Source: Rhizobacter sp. Root404 (lineage in GTDB: Bacteria > Pseudomonadota > Gammaproteobacteria > Burkholderiales > Burkholderiaceae_C). Taken from it: a stretch of DNA of 64,000 bases. The stretch is taken from contig NZ_LMDS01000001.1 of NCBI RefSeq assembly GCF_001425865.1, forward strand, positions 570,507-634,506. The letters run 5' to 3'. Both the position numbers and the translations under genes were made by a program. Of the stretch, positions 1-9,477 are shown in pieces. The notes under the pieces were generated by a model. It had not been told where the DNA came from. It did not search any database and saw only the letters and a program-made list of their open reading frames with translations. Within the stretch, counting starts at the first letter, position 1. Every line of letters begins with the position of its first letter.

Positions 1-1043
1 CGCTCGACGGCACCGAGGTCACGGCCCTGGTCGATACCGACGAGAACAGCCGCGCCCAGGCGCTGGCGCTGTGCCCGCAACCGCCGCGCGTGTTCGACTC
101 CCCGGCCGCGCTCTACGCCAGCGGTCTGTGCGACGCGCTGGTGATCGCCACACCGAACTACACCCATGCCGAGGTGCTGCGCCCGGCGCTCGAGACCGAC
201 CTGCACATCCTGGTCGAGAAGCCGCTGTGCACGACCATCGCCGACGGGCTCGACGTGGTCGAGCGCGCGCGCGGCCGCCATGCGCTGGTGTGGGTCGCGC
301 AGGAGTACCGCTACATGCCGCCGGTGGCCGAGATGATCCGGATGGCCCACGCCGGGCGGGTCGGCCGGCTGCACCAGGTGGCGATCCGCGAACACCGCGA
401 GCCGTTCTACCCGAAGGTCGGCGACTGGAACCGCTTCAGCGCCAACACCGGCGGCACGCTGGTCGAGAAGTGCTGCCACTACTTCAACCTGATGGACCTG
501 GTGCTCGGCGAGCGACCGCTGCGCGTGTTCGCCTCCGGCGGGCAGCGCGTGAACCACCTCGACGAGCGCTACGGCGGGCGCACGCCCGACATCCTCGACA
601 GCGCCTACGTGATCGTCGAGTACCCGAGCGGCGCGCGCGCGATGCTCGACCTGTGCATGTTCGCGGAGAACTCGGTAGACAACGAGCACATCACCGTGGT
701 CGGCGACGAAGGCAAGCTCGAATCGCTGCTGCCTTCGCTGACGCTGCGCTACGGCCGCCGCGAGGACTGGGGCACGCGGGCCGCGTGGGGCGCACCGAGC
801 GGCACCGAGCGCGGCGTGTCGGTGCGGCGCGTCTGGGACTCGACGGTCAAGTACGCCGGCCAGCATTTCGGTGCGTCGTTCATCGAGCACCGCCAGTTCG
901 CCGCGGCGATCCGCAACGGCACGCCGGCCGAGGTGTCGCTCGAAGAGGGGCTGCGCAGCGTCGCGACCGGCCTGGCGGCGCATCAGAGCATCGCCACCGG
1001 GCGCGCCGTCGAATTGCGGGACCTGCTCCCGGCCGGCTGGTGA
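1..1043 (+). CDS. Gfo/Idh/MocA family oxidoreductase, 5' truncated by window
   Basis: The reading frame is open from the first bases (first full codon at 3), so the true start lies upstream; only the beginning of the Rossmann fold is missing. What is visible fits the Gfo/Idh/MocA family of NAD(P)-dependent sugar or cyclitol dehydrogenases: the segment VIATPNYTHAEV ends the nucleotide-binding half, and LVEKPL carries the conserved EKP lysine that contacts cofactor and substrate. A C-terminal alpha/beta half follows, with RFSANTGGTLVEKCCHY in the region where the family has its G-G-x3-D-x3-H-like catalytic stretch. The stop is 7 nt before an SDR gene, so the two probably form one operon for oxidation of a polyol or sugar-like compound. 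The substrate cannot be read from the sequence. Confidence 0.9.
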   Translation, partial: LDGTEVTALVDTDENSRAQALALCPQPPRVFDSPAALYASGLCDALVIATPNYTHAEVLRPALETDLHILVEKPLCTTIADGLDVVERARGRHALVWVAQEYRYMPPVAEMIRMAHAGRVGRLHQVAIREHREPFYPKVGDWNRFSANTGGTLVEKCCHYFNLMDLVLGERPLRVFASGGQRVNHLDERYGGRTPDILDSAYVIVEYPSGARAMLDLCMFAENSVDNEHITVVGDEGKLESLLPSLTLRYGRREDWGTRAAWGAPSGTERGVSVRRVWDSTVKYAGQHFGASFIEHRQFAAAIRNGTPAEVSLEEGLRSVATGLAAHQSIATGRAVELRDLLPAGW

Positions 1044-1050
1044 GCGCGCC

Positions 1051-1827
1051 ATGACGCGCTATCCCTCGCTCGCCGACCGGCACGTGTTCATCAGCGGCGG
1101 CAGCTCCGGCATCGGGGCCGACCTGGTCCGCTCGTTCGCCGCGCAAGGCGCGCGCGTCTCGTTCTGCGGCACGCGCGCGGACGGCGGCGACGCGCTGGTG
1201 GCGGAGATCGAAGCCGCCGGCTTGCCGACGCCGCACTACGCGATGTGCGACGTGCGGGACGTGCCGGCCTACCAGCAGCTGCTGCGCGACCTGATCGAGC
1301 GCCACGGGCCGGTCCAGGTCCTCGTCAACAACGCCGGCCGCGACGACCGGCACGCGATGGAGGAGGTGACGCCGGACTTCTGGGACGACCGGCTGGCGCT
1401 GAACCTGAAGCACTACTTCTTCGCGATCCAGGCCGTCGCCCCGGCGATGGCCGAGGCCGGCGGCGGCTCGGTCATCAACATGGGTTCGGTCTCGTGGATG
1501 CGCGGGCGGCCGAACCTGGCCGGCTACACGACCGCCAAGGCCGGCATCCTCGGCCTGACCCGCACGCTGGCGCGTGAACTCGGCGCCCGCAACATCCGGG
1601 TGAATGCCGTCGTGCCGGGCGCGATCGTGACCGAACGCCAGACGGCGCTGCACCGGGACAGCGCCGCGGACCAGGCCTTCCTCGACGCGCAGTGCCTGAA
1701 GATCCGGCTCGATGCCGGGCACGTCTCGCGCGTGACGCTGTTCATGGCGGCCGACGACAGCAACGGCATGACCGGCCAGCATGTGCTGGTCGACGCCGGA
1801 ATCGCGCAGTGTTCCGTGATCGGCTAG
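1051..1827 (+). CDS. SDR family NAD(P)-dependent oxidoreductase
   Basis: A 258-residue classical short-chain dehydrogenase. The cofactor motif GGSSGIG lies near residues 14-20, the NNAG motif near residue 94, and the catalytic residues are Ser146, Tyr159 and Lys163 in YTTAK. The region PGAIVTE follows as expected. The start chosen is ATG 1051, which gives the usual short N-terminus before the first beta strand; a longer frame upstream overlaps the preceding gene and adds unrelated residues. It lies 7 nt after the Gfo/Idh/MocA gene and is probably co-transcribed with it, suggesting two successive oxidations or reductions of the same carbohydrate-like substrate. Specificity is unknown. Confidence 0.93.
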   Translation: MTRYPSLADRHVFISGGSSGIGADLVRSFAAQGARVSFCGTRADGGDALVAEIEAAGLPTPHYAMCDVRDVPAYQQLLRDLIERHGPVQVLVNNAGRDDRHAMEEVTPDFWDDRLALNLKHYFFAIQAVAPAMAEAGGGSVINMGSVSWMRGRPNLAGYTTAKAGILGLTRTLARELGARNIRVNAVVPGAIVTERQTALHRDSAADQAFLDAQCLKIRLDAGHVSRVTLFMAADDSNGMTGQHVLVDAGIAQCSVIG

Positions 1828-1914
1828 GCGTTCGGGCCCGGTCGGCGTAGGGAAATCCGGTGCCCGCCGCGCCGATCGCGGGAGCAGACTGTGCGCTGAC
1901 GACACCGCGGCACC

Positions 1915-3075
1915 ATGAACGACCTCTCCGAACGTGTTCCGTTGCCGGCCGTGCGCGACCTGCTCGCGATCGGCCAGCCGCTGCCGTTCCGCATCCTCGA
2001 CGCGCAGGGCCGCCTGCTGCTGAACGCCGGGCACCTGCTGGTCGAGGAAGCGCAGTACGAGAGCCTGCTGGAACGCGGCGCGTGGGCCGAGCGGCCCGCG
2101 GTCGAGGCCGAACGCAAGGCGCGCGCGAGCGCGGCGAGCGCGGTTCCCTCGCTGCATGCGCCGTCGCTGTTCGACCACTGGTCGCGCCTGCTGTGGCGGT
2201 TCGAGAAGCTGGCCCGCCAGTTGGCCGCGCGCCAGGCCGGTCCAGCCGAGCTGACCGCCTTCCTCGACGACCTGCGCGCGCTGATCGAGGCGGATGCGGA
2301 CGTGGCCCTGTTCCTGTGCGTGCGTCAGGACGACCGGCGCTTCGCGCTGTACCCGCTGACCCACGCGCTGCATTGCGCCGCGATTGCGGTCATCAGCGGC
2401 AAGCAGCTCGGCTGGAGTACGGCCCAGGTCGATGCGCTGGCCAGCGCCGCGCTGACGATGAACCTGCCGATCTTCGAGCTCCAGGCCGCCATGGCCGAGC
2501 AGGGCGAGCCGCCGACCGCCAGGCAGATGCGCGAGATCCGCGCGCACCCGGTCGCGGCCGCCGAGCTGCTGCGCGGCCTGGGCGTGACCGACGAGAGCTG
2601 GCTGCGCACGCTCGCCGAGCACCACGAGCAGCCCGGCGGGCAAGGCTATCCGCACGGCATCGCGGCACCGTCCGATGCGGCGCGCGTGCTGCGCGCGATC
2701 GACGTGTTCATGGCCAAGATCAGCCCGCGCGCCCACCGGCCGGCCATGACGCCGCAGAACGCGGTGCGTCAGCTGTTCCAGCAGAACGCCGGCGACCCGC
2801 TGGCGATGGGAGTGATCAAGTCGCTCGGCGTGCATCCGCCCGGCAGCCTGGTGCTATTGCGCTCGGGCGAGGTCGCGGTGTCGATTCGCCGTCCGGCGAG
2901 CGGCCTGCATCCAGTGGTCGCGACGCTGAGCGATGCGCGGGGGCGCCCGACGGCGCAGACGCAGCGGCGAGACTGCGCCACGCCGGCGTACGCGGTGGTC
3001 GGCGCGCCCGACAACGCCGCCGAGTTCCAGCGCGTGCTGCCGGAGCGGGTCTACGGCGTCGTCGCGTTCCCGTGA
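1915..3075 (+). CDS. HD-GYP-like protein with degenerate metal site
   Basis: A 386-residue soluble protein. The C-terminal half resembles HD-GYP cyclic-di-GMP phosphodiesterases: HHEQPGGQGYP at residues 236-246 matches the HHExxDGxGYP signature with the Asp replaced by Gly, and RAIDVFMAKISPR follows as in the family. The upstream position where HD-GYP enzymes have the metal-binding HDIGK motif reads TMNLPIF, so the His-Asp pair is absent. The N-terminal part has a small beta-rich segment (ILDAQGRLLLNAGHLL) like that seen in PilZ-linked or HD-GYP N-terminal regions. I infer a nucleotide-binding or inactive phosphodiesterase rather than an active one. The gene is convergent, with only 9 nt between, to an apparently active diguanylate cyclase. 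Confidence 0.8.
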   Translation: MNDLSERVPLPAVRDLLAIGQPLPFRILDAQGRLLLNAGHLLVEEAQYESLLERGAWAERPAVEAERKARASAASAVPSLHAPSLFDHWSRLLWRFEKLARQLAARQAGPAELTAFLDDLRALIEADADVALFLCVRQDDRRFALYPLTHALHCAAIAVISGKQLGWSTAQVDALASAALTMNLPIFELQAAMAEQGEPPTARQMREIRAHPVAAAELLRGLGVTDESWLRTLAEHHEQPGGQGYPHGIAAPSDAARVLRAIDVFMAKISPRAHRPAMTPQNAVRQLFQQNAGDPLAMGVIKSLGVHPPGSLVLLRSGEVAVSIRRPASGLHPVVATLSDARGRPTAQTQRRDCATPAYAVVGAPDNAAEFQRVLPERVYGVVAFP

Positions 3076-3084
3076 GGGGCGAGA

Positions 3085-4773
3085 TCAGCGCGTGAGCGGC
3101 GGCTTGGTCGCCTTGGCGAGGTACATCTGCGCATCGGCCTTGCGCAGCAGCGGTTCGGCGCTCGTGCCGTCGGCGGGGTACCTCGCGGTGCCGATCGAGG
3201 CGCCGACGCGCACCTCCTGACCGTCGACCTCGATCGGGCGGCAGATCTCCGCCAGGATCCGGTGGGCCAGGCCCTCCGCGGCGTCGGGGTGGGTGTCGCC
3301 GCGCTGCAGCACCGCGAACTCGTCGCCGCCCATGCGCCCGACGACGTCGCCTTCGCGCACTGCGCGCCGCAGGCGGACGGCGACCTCGGTCAGCACCGCG
3401 TCGCCTACCGCATGGCCGAAGCGGTCGTTGACCGGCTTGAAGCGATCGAGATCGATGAAATGCACCGCGAACTGTTCGCCGCTGCCGTCGCCCGCGCGGG
3501 TGAAGCCTGTCAGCGCCTCGAGGAACGCGTCCCGATTGACCAGCGAGGTCAGTCCGTCGTGCCGCGCGACGTGCCGCACCTGGTCCTCGGCGCGCTTGCG
3601 TTCGGTGATGTCGGTGTAGGTGCGCAGCACGCCGCCGCCATCGATCGGCACGCTCTGCACCTCGATGATGCGACCATCCGGCCGCGGCCGGTCGTAGCGA
3701 TGCGGTCGATCGAGAATGCCGCCGGCTCGCACGAACTGGAGGATGTCGTCGGGGGTGTGGGCGAACTCGTCGTGCTGCCACTGGTGCTCGAGCACCTCGG
3801 TGAACGTGGGCCGGGACGCCATCAGCGCGGGCGGCAGATCGAGCAGTTCCATCGCGCGCCGGTTGCAGACCTCGACGATGCGCTCGGCATTGACCATCAT
3901 CACGCCCTGTTCCATGCGCTCCAGCGTGGCCTCGAGCAGCGCCGACTTGACCCGCAGCGTGCGGGCGTTCTCGCGCGCCTCCTGCTCCGCGACGCGCAGA
4001 CGCTCCTGCTGCTTCTTGAACACCGTGATGTCGACGTGCGCGAAGAAGCTCTTACCGTGCGCATTGCGGCGCTCGACGACACGCGTCCAGCGGCCCTCGG
4101 GCAGCGGCAGCTCGAACGGCGCGCCGGCAAAGCGCAGGTTCTCCTGCAGGACGCGCAGGCCGTCGCGAAAGTCCTCGTTCTCGGGCTCGGCCTCCCAGAC
4201 GCGCCGAAACACCTGCTCGAAGCTCAGTGCGAACGCGGCCGCGCGGTCGGCGAAGCCGTACATCTGCAGGAAGGGCGCATTCGCCCAGACGATGCGATGC
4301 AGCCGGTCCGTGACCATGACGCCGTCCGCCACGTCGTCGAGCGCATTCGTCGTCAACAGGAACCGCGCGGTCGATTCGTCGGGCGAACCGGCCGCCTCGG
4401 CCCGGACGTCGAGTTCCTTCCAGAGCCGCACGCGGCCGAGTTCGGGCAGCGGCACGGACGTCACCCGCAGCCACCTGCCGTCATGGAAGAACTCGTACGG
4501 CGCCCGCTGCGTCCGGTGGCGCGCCAGGCCCTCGATCACGTACTGCTCCGTGTTCGGCGCTTCCTCGGGCGACAGACGGGAGGCGTAGAAGCGGCGCAGG
4601 TTCGCGGCGTAGGGTTCGCCGGCGTGCACGTGGCCGTCATGCTCGGGGAAGAAGCGCAGGAAGCTGCGGTTCCAGCAGAGCGCGCGGTCATCGTCGTCGA
4701 AAGCGCACAGCGCGGTGTCCAACCCGTCCAGCGCTGCGCCGATCGCCCGCAGGGTCTCGAGTGGCTCGCTCAT
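3085..4773 (-). CDS. PAS domain-containing diguanylate cyclase
   Basis: A 562-residue protein with two or three PAS-like segments (about residues 10-110, 130-250 and 270-390) followed by a GGDEF domain. The catalytic motif GGDEF is intact at residues 482-486, and the product-inhibition site REGD lies five residues before it, so an active, feedback-controlled c-di-GMP synthase is expected. No transmembrane segment is evident, suggesting a cytoplasmic sensor. ATG 4773 is preferred over an ATG 51 nt upstream because it gives the sequence MSEPLETLRAI and is preceded by a GGGA-type ribosome binding site. It converges with the degenerate HD-GYP gene. Confidence 0.93.
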   Translation of the reverse strand: MSEPLETLRAIGAALDGLDTALCAFDDDDRALCWNRSFLRFFPEHDGHVHAGEPYAANLRRFYASRLSPEEAPNTEQYVIEGLARHRTQRAPYEFFHDGRWLRVTSVPLPELGRVRLWKELDVRAEAAGSPDESTARFLLTTNALDDVADGVMVTDRLHRIVWANAPFLQMYGFADRAAAFALSFEQVFRRVWEAEPENEDFRDGLRVLQENLRFAGAPFELPLPEGRWTRVVERRNAHGKSFFAHVDITVFKKQQERLRVAEQEARENARTLRVKSALLEATLERMEQGVMMVNAERIVEVCNRRAMELLDLPPALMASRPTFTEVLEHQWQHDEFAHTPDDILQFVRAGGILDRPHRYDRPRPDGRIIEVQSVPIDGGGVLRTYTDITERKRAEDQVRHVARHDGLTSLVNRDAFLEALTGFTRAGDGSGEQFAVHFIDLDRFKPVNDRFGHAVGDAVLTEVAVRLRRAVREGDVVGRMGGDEFAVLQRGDTHPDAAEGLAHRILAEICRPIEVDGQEVRVGASIGTARYPADGTSAEPLLRKADAQMYLAKATKPPLTR

Positions 4774-4946
4774 GGTGGTCCCAACGTGGCGATTCGATTC
4801 AAACAGGCACCAGGGTAGCAACATGCGGCCGCCCCGGCCAGACCGCTGGGGCTGAAGGGCGAACGGCGCCTCGCGCCACGGCGCTTCCGATGTGAACCGG
4901 GCAGTCTATCGTAGAAATGACCACTAGAGTCACATATGAGCGACAG

Positions 4947-6647
4947 CTAGCGACGGGTGCGCAGCCCCTCATCCGCGGACACCCAGGCCGCGTCGAGCGA
5001 CGCCTGCAGCCTGTGCGCGTCGGCGACCTTGCCCTGGGCCTGCAGCGCGCGCGTCAGGCCGTCCAGTGCCCAGCCGCTGCCGGGCTGCATCGCGAGGTCG
5101 TCCCGGAATGTCTGCTCGGCCTGCGCGTGGCGGCCGGCGCGCAGCTGCATCTCGCCGAGCGCGAGGCGCGTGCCGGCGCCGAGCATCGGCGGCTCGCTCT
5201 CGTCGGCGCGGCGCGACTCGAGCACCGCCTGCGCCTGCAACGCGAGCGCCGCGTCGTGCCGGCCCTCGGCGAATGCGATCTCGGCGCGCAGGCGGTCGGC
5301 GCTCGCCGCGACCATGTCGCGCAACGTGCGGTCGAATGCCTTGTTGGAGGGGTGCGCGCGGTTGACCAGCGCCGTGCCGGCGTCCACCTGCACCAGCGCC
5401 GCGCGCGCGTCGGCCAGGCGGCCGGTGCGCGCCAGCGCCACGCCGCGCGCCTGCGCGCCCAGCACCTGCGCGAGGCCGCGGGTGCCGGCGGGCGGAGGCT
5501 CGGCAATCAGCGCCTCCCAGCGCTGCAGGCGCAGCAGGGCGAGCACCGGCAGGCTGCGGCGGTACTCGGCGAAGATGCTCTGCGACTTGGCGGCCCGCTC
5601 GGCGACCCCGCGCGCAGCCGCCAGCGCGACATCGCCGCGGCCTTGCATCAGGGCCGCGAACCACAGGAAATGCTGGTCGTGGTTGCGCCAGTCCTTGCTG
5701 ATGTCGAAGCCCTGGGCCTGCTGGGTCTGGCGCAGAACCGCCTCGGCGCCGAGCGCCGCTTCGTTGACCCGCGCCGCGTCGCCATAGCGACCGACGCGGA
5801 CGTAGGTGTGCGACGGCATGTGGACCAGGTGCGGCGAGCCGGGCGCGAGGGCGCCCAGGCGGTCTGCCGCCCCAAGCGCGCGGCGCGCCACGCCGGGCGT
5901 CCCGGCATCGGTCGCGTGGATCAGGTAATGGTTCAGGCCGATGTGATGGGGGTGCCTGCGCAGTGCGTTCTCGAGCGCCGCCGTCAGTTCGCCGATGTGG
6001 CCGGCCGGCGCGCCGGCGGCGGACCACCAGTCGTCCCGCGTGGCCACCATCTCGGCTTCGGCCCAGAGCGAGAGGATCTCGGGATCCTCGGGATCGGCCT
6101 GGGCCAGCGCGCGCATGCGGTCGGCGTAGGCGATGTCGAGCGGATCGGCCGGTTCGTCGTCGCCGCCCGGCGCGCAGCGTTCGGCCAGCAGCGGCGCCGT
6201 CTCGCGGGCCTGGCTCGCATGCGCGTAGCGCAAGGCCATCGCCTCGATCAGCGCGCGCTCGCGCGGCGTGGCGTCGCCGGCGTGGCGCAGCGCGATGTCG
6301 AGGTAGCGCAGCGCCTCGGGGACGCGGGTGCGGTCGGTGTCGTTGATGTTCGGGCCGAGCTGCCAGGCCACGCCCCAGGCGCACATCGCGCATGCCGGGT
6401 CCTGTGCCAGCGCCACCTTGAACATGCGCACCGCTTCCACCTCGTCGAAGGCATAGGCCAGCAGCACGCCTTGCGTGAACCAGTGCCGGGCTTCGGCCGA
6501 GCGGGTGGTGACCGGCACGTCGAGCTGGCCGAAGCCGCTCAGGGTCGGCGCGCGCGCCGACAGGTCGGGCAGCCGGGGTTCGACGGCGCAGGCGCCGATG
6601 GCGAGCAGCACCGTGCTCGCGAGCACGCGACGGGACAGGCGGTTCAT
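4947..6647 (-). CDS. TPR-repeat lipoprotein
   Basis: A 566-residue protein. The N-terminus MNRLSRRVLASTVLLAIGAC is a lipoprotein signal peptide with a lipobox ending at Cys20, so it should be anchored in the periplasm or outer membrane. The rest is alpha-helical with TPR-like repeats, for example around WFTQGVLLAYAFDEVEAVRMF and near the C-terminus LRAGRHAQAEQTF. Cys-containing CAMCAWG follows the first repeat; proteins with this layout are usually annotated as hypothetical tetratricopeptide proteins. No catalytic residues are recognised. It lies 51 nt downstream of the hybrid kinase gene on the same strand and may share its transcript. Confidence 0.85.
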   Translation of the reverse strand: MNRLSRRVLASTVLLAIGACAVEPRLPDLSARAPTLSGFGQLDVPVTTRSAEARHWFTQGVLLAYAFDEVEAVRMFKVALAQDPACAMCAWGVAWQLGPNINDTDRTRVPEALRYLDIALRHAGDATPRERALIEAMALRYAHASQARETAPLLAERCAPGGDDEPADPLDIAYADRMRALAQADPEDPEILSLWAEAEMVATRDDWWSAAGAPAGHIGELTAALENALRRHPHHIGLNHYLIHATDAGTPGVARRALGAADRLGALAPGSPHLVHMPSHTYVRVGRYGDAARVNEAALGAEAVLRQTQQAQGFDISKDWRNHDQHFLWFAALMQGRGDVALAAARGVAERAAKSQSIFAEYRRSLPVLALLRLQRWEALIAEPPPAGTRGLAQVLGAQARGVALARTGRLADARAALVQVDAGTALVNRAHPSNKAFDRTLRDMVAASADRLRAEIAFAEGRHDAALALQAQAVLESRRADESEPPMLGAGTRLALGEMQLRAGRHAQAEQTFRDDLAMQPGSGWALDGLTRALQAQGKVADAHRLQASLDAAWVSADEGLRTRR

Positions 6648-6698
6648 GTCGTTCCTAGCGCCGAGAACGTTTCGTTCTACGGGAAAGAAACGCGAGCG

Positions 6699-8492
6699 TC
6701 AATCCGGCGGCTTCAGCATCCGGTCGACGCAGCCGAGGAATGTCCGGACGTTCAAGGGCTTCGTCAGGTAGGCCTTGAAACCGGCCCGTTCGGCCGCGGC
6801 GATCGCCAGCGGCATCGCGTCGGCGGAGACGGCGACGCACGGCACCTGCGCCAGCACCGGATCGGCCGCGAACCGCTGCAGGAGCTGCACACCGGTCATG
6901 TCGCCGAGGTGCATGTCGAGCAGCATCAGGTCCGGCGGGTCGCGCTGCGCGACCTCGAGCGCGCTGCGCCCGCTGCGGGCCACCAGCACCCGGAGATCGG
7001 CCCGGGTCTGCAGGATGGCCAGGGCCACTTCGACGTTGAGGGCGTTGTCGTCCGCGTAGAGGACGGTGCGCCGCGCCACTTCAGGGCCGGTGGCCGCCTC
7101 CGGCACCAGCGCACCGGGCTCGGTCGGCGGACTGCCGGCGGCGGACGCCAGCGCGGTCGGCAGCAGCACCCGGAACCGACTGCCGACCCCCGCCACGCTG
7201 CTGACCTCGATCTCGCCGCCCATCGAGTGGACCAGCCGACGCGAGATGACCAGCCCGATGCCGGTGCCGTCGACCTTGGTGCGTTCGGCGCCGAGCCGGT
7301 TGAACGGCTCGAACAGGTGCGCGAGCTGCTCGTCCGTCAGCCCGATGCCGGAGTCCCTCACGTCGATCGCCACCTGGCGGGATTCGTCGAGGCAGGACCA
7401 CTGCACCGAGATGTCGCCGCCGCGTCGGTTGTACTTGACGGCGTTGCTGAGCAGGTTGACCAGCACCTGGCGCAGGCGAAGCCGGTCCGCTCGAACGAGG
7501 CCGCACGGGCCTTCCTGCGCCTGCGGCCCGGCGACCTCGAGCTGGAGGCCGGCGTGCGCCGCCGCCGGCGCGACGAGTGCGATCGATTCCTGCACCACCT
7601 GCTCGACCCGCACAGTGTCCATCGCCATCGGCAAGTTCCCGCTCTCGATGCGCGAGAGGTCGAGCACATCGTCGATCATCGCCAGCAGGTGACTTCCGGC
7701 GCGTTCGATGTGCCCGACGTGCAGCGCCTGGAGCGGGCTCAGCGGCGTCTTGGCGTCGAGCTGCAGCAACTGCGCGAAGCCGAGGACCGCGTTGAGGGGC
7801 GTGCGCAGCTCGTGGCTCATGCGGGACAGGAATTCGGTCTTCGCGGCATTGGCGCGCTGCGCGGCCTCGGCCGCGACCAGGGCCACGCGGTTTTGCAGCA
7901 CGGTCTGCTCGGCGATCCGGCGGGCCGCTTCCATCCGCACCGCGCCCAGGATCGAGCCGACGCTGGAAAACAGCGGCTCGAGAAAGCGCGCGAGCCCCTC
8001 GTCGTACCCGCCCGGCCGGTTCGACAGGCCGACCACGCCGACCATCTCGCCGCCGTGGAAGAGCGGCGCGCCGAGAAACGAACGCAGCGGCGGGTGCTGC
8101 GACGGCCGGCCGCCGCTGCGCGAGTCGGTGGCCGGATCGTTCGAGATCACCGTGGTGCGGCCGGTCACGGCCGCGCCGAACAGCGTGGCCATGTTGTGGA
8201 ATTCGACCGGGCGCTTGCCGGACTTGTGCTCCGCGTAGAGCAGCCGGGTCGGCTCGTCCCAGCTGATGTCCGTGAGCACCTGGATGCGCAGGAACGGATG
8301 CTGGTCGAGCGGGTCGTGCAGCAACTCGGCAATGAAGCCGTATTCGCTTTCGGTGAAGCCGAGCAGGTCGGTCAGCAGCGGCTCGAACACCTCGCGCGGC
8401 GGTGCGCGCAGGATGAAACGCGACTGCACCTGGGCAATGATGGCACCGAGCCGCCGATAGGCGTCGTCGCTCAGTGTGGTCGCGCTGTCCAT
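6699..8492 (-). CDS. GAF sensor hybrid histidine kinase/response regulator
   Basis: A 597-residue soluble signalling protein. A GAF-like domain (about residues 20-185) is followed by a HisKA dimerisation domain with phospho-acceptor His227 in MSHELRTPLN, a HATPase domain with NLLSNAVKYN, DSGIG and GTGIGLVIS boxes, and a C-terminal receiver domain with phospho-acceptor Asp526 in LLDMHLGD and a conserved Lys in YLTKPLN. There is no membrane segment, so it should sense a cytoplasmic signal. No output domain or separate cognate regulator gene is adjacent, so phosphotransfer partners are unknown. Confidence 0.94.
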   Translation of the reverse strand: MDSATTLSDDAYRRLGAIIAQVQSRFILRAPPREVFEPLLTDLLGFTESEYGFIAELLHDPLDQHPFLRIQVLTDISWDEPTRLLYAEHKSGKRPVEFHNMATLFGAAVTGRTTVISNDPATDSRSGGRPSQHPPLRSFLGAPLFHGGEMVGVVGLSNRPGGYDEGLARFLEPLFSSVGSILGAVRMEAARRIAEQTVLQNRVALVAAEAAQRANAAKTEFLSRMSHELRTPLNAVLGFAQLLQLDAKTPLSPLQALHVGHIERAGSHLLAMIDDVLDLSRIESGNLPMAMDTVRVEQVVQESIALVAPAAAHAGLQLEVAGPQAQEGPCGLVRADRLRLRQVLVNLLSNAVKYNRRGGDISVQWSCLDESRQVAIDVRDSGIGLTDEQLAHLFEPFNRLGAERTKVDGTGIGLVISRRLVHSMGGEIEVSSVAGVGSRFRVLLPTALASAAGSPPTEPGALVPEAATGPEVARRTVLYADDNALNVEVALAILQTRADLRVLVARSGRSALEVAQRDPPDLMLLDMHLGDMTGVQLLQRFAADPVLAQVPCVAVSADAMPLAIAAAERAGFKAYLTKPLNVRTFLGCVDRMLKPPD

Positions 8493-8535
8493 CGCTGGTT
8501 ATCGGCAGCAACCGGCCCGACCAAAGTGCGTCACG

Positions 8536-9429
8536 CTAGACCGCGGTCGGCAGGCGCCGGATGATCAGGTCCGCCATCGGGGACGGGGTGCGGCCGCGCA
8601 GGGTCACGATGCCCATGTTCGACTCCAGCTTCGGCAGGCCGGTCACGGACAGTTGGCGAAGCGTTCCGGCCGCGATCTCCGCGGCCAGGGCCGATTGCGG
8701 CGCGGCCAGCACGGTGTCGCTTTCCAGCGCGACCGCCTTCAGCAAATCCACGTGGTCGCATTCCAGCGCCAGCGACAACGCCGCGGGCGACGCCGGGTCG
8801 AGCATCCGGCTCACGACCAGGCGCACTTCCTTCGGCAGCCGGACCGTCGCGACGCCGTAGCGCCAGATCTGCGCCAGGCCGACCGGCTTCTTCACCGGCA
8901 GCGGGTGGCCCGACCGGACGTAGAACCCGCCGGGCTGCCTGCGCAGCGGCCGGAGCTTGAGCGTTGCATCGGTCGGCAGGTCGCGCGTGTCCGCGACGAA
9001 GAACTCGATGTCCTCGTCGCGCAGCCGCGCCAGCAGCAGCTCCCAGTTGCTGACCTTCAGCCGCAGGTTGATGTGCGGGAAATCGCGGCGCAGGCCCGCC
9101 AGCAGCGACGGCATGAACGTCGCGGCGGGGAACGGGCCGCAACCGAACGCGGTGTCGCCGAGCTCGCGGTTGGCGTACAGCTCGACATCGCGCTCGAGGC
9201 AGCGGCTGTTGAACACCAGTTCCCGTGCGCGCGCCACGACGAACTCGCCGGCGGGCGTGGTCAGCACTTCCTGGGTGCCCCGGTCGAACAGGCGCAGGCC
9301 CAGTTCCGCTTCGGCCGCCTGGATGCTGCGGGTCAGCGCGGGCTGGCTCACGTGCACCTGTTCCGCCGCGCGCGCGAAACTGCGCCGGTCGGCCACGACC
9401 ACGACGTGATTCCAGCGCTTGATGTCCAG
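8536..9429 (-). CDS. LysR-type transcriptional regulator, probable CTG start
   Basis: A LysR-family regulator: the N-terminal winged helix-turn-helix (SFARAAEQVHVSQPALTRSI) is followed by a periplasmic-binding-protein-like effector domain. The usual family N-terminus is restored only if translation begins at the CTG codon 9429-9427, giving [M]DIKRWNHVVVVADRRSF. A GGAGG site sits 6 nt upstream of this CTG. The first in-frame conventional start is GTG at 9402, which would cut nine residues from the first helix. An ATG at 9463 is in another frame. A sequencing error or an ATG-to-CTG change are alternatives. It is divergent from the fatty acid hydroxylase gene, a likely target by the usual LysR layout. 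Confidence 0.88.
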   Translation of the reverse strand: MDIKRWNHVVVVADRRSFARAAEQVHVSQPALTRSIQAAEAELGLRLFDRGTQEVLTTPAGEFVVARARELVFNSRCLERDVELYANRELGDTAFGCGPFPAATFMPSLLAGLRRDFPHINLRLKVSNWELLLARLRDEDIEFFVADTRDLPTDATLKLRPLRRQPGGFYVRSGHPLPVKKPVGLAQIWRYGVATVRLPKEVRLVVSRMLDPASPAALSLALECDHVDLLKAVALESDTVLAAPQSALAAEIAAGTLRQLSVTGLPKLESNMGIVTLRGRTPSPMADLIIRRLPTAV

Positions 9430-9435
9430 GCCGCA

Positions 9436-9440
9436 CCTCC
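9436..9440 (-). promoter_or_regulatory. Ribosome binding site GGAGG deciding the LysR start
   Basis: GGAGG on the minus strand, six nucleotides before the CTG codon at 9429. No similar site precedes the in-frame GTG at 9402, so this supports the CTG start. Confidence 0.55.
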
Positions 9441-9477
9441 GGCTGCTGTTGCAGTGCTTGCATCGATATTAGCTCTG

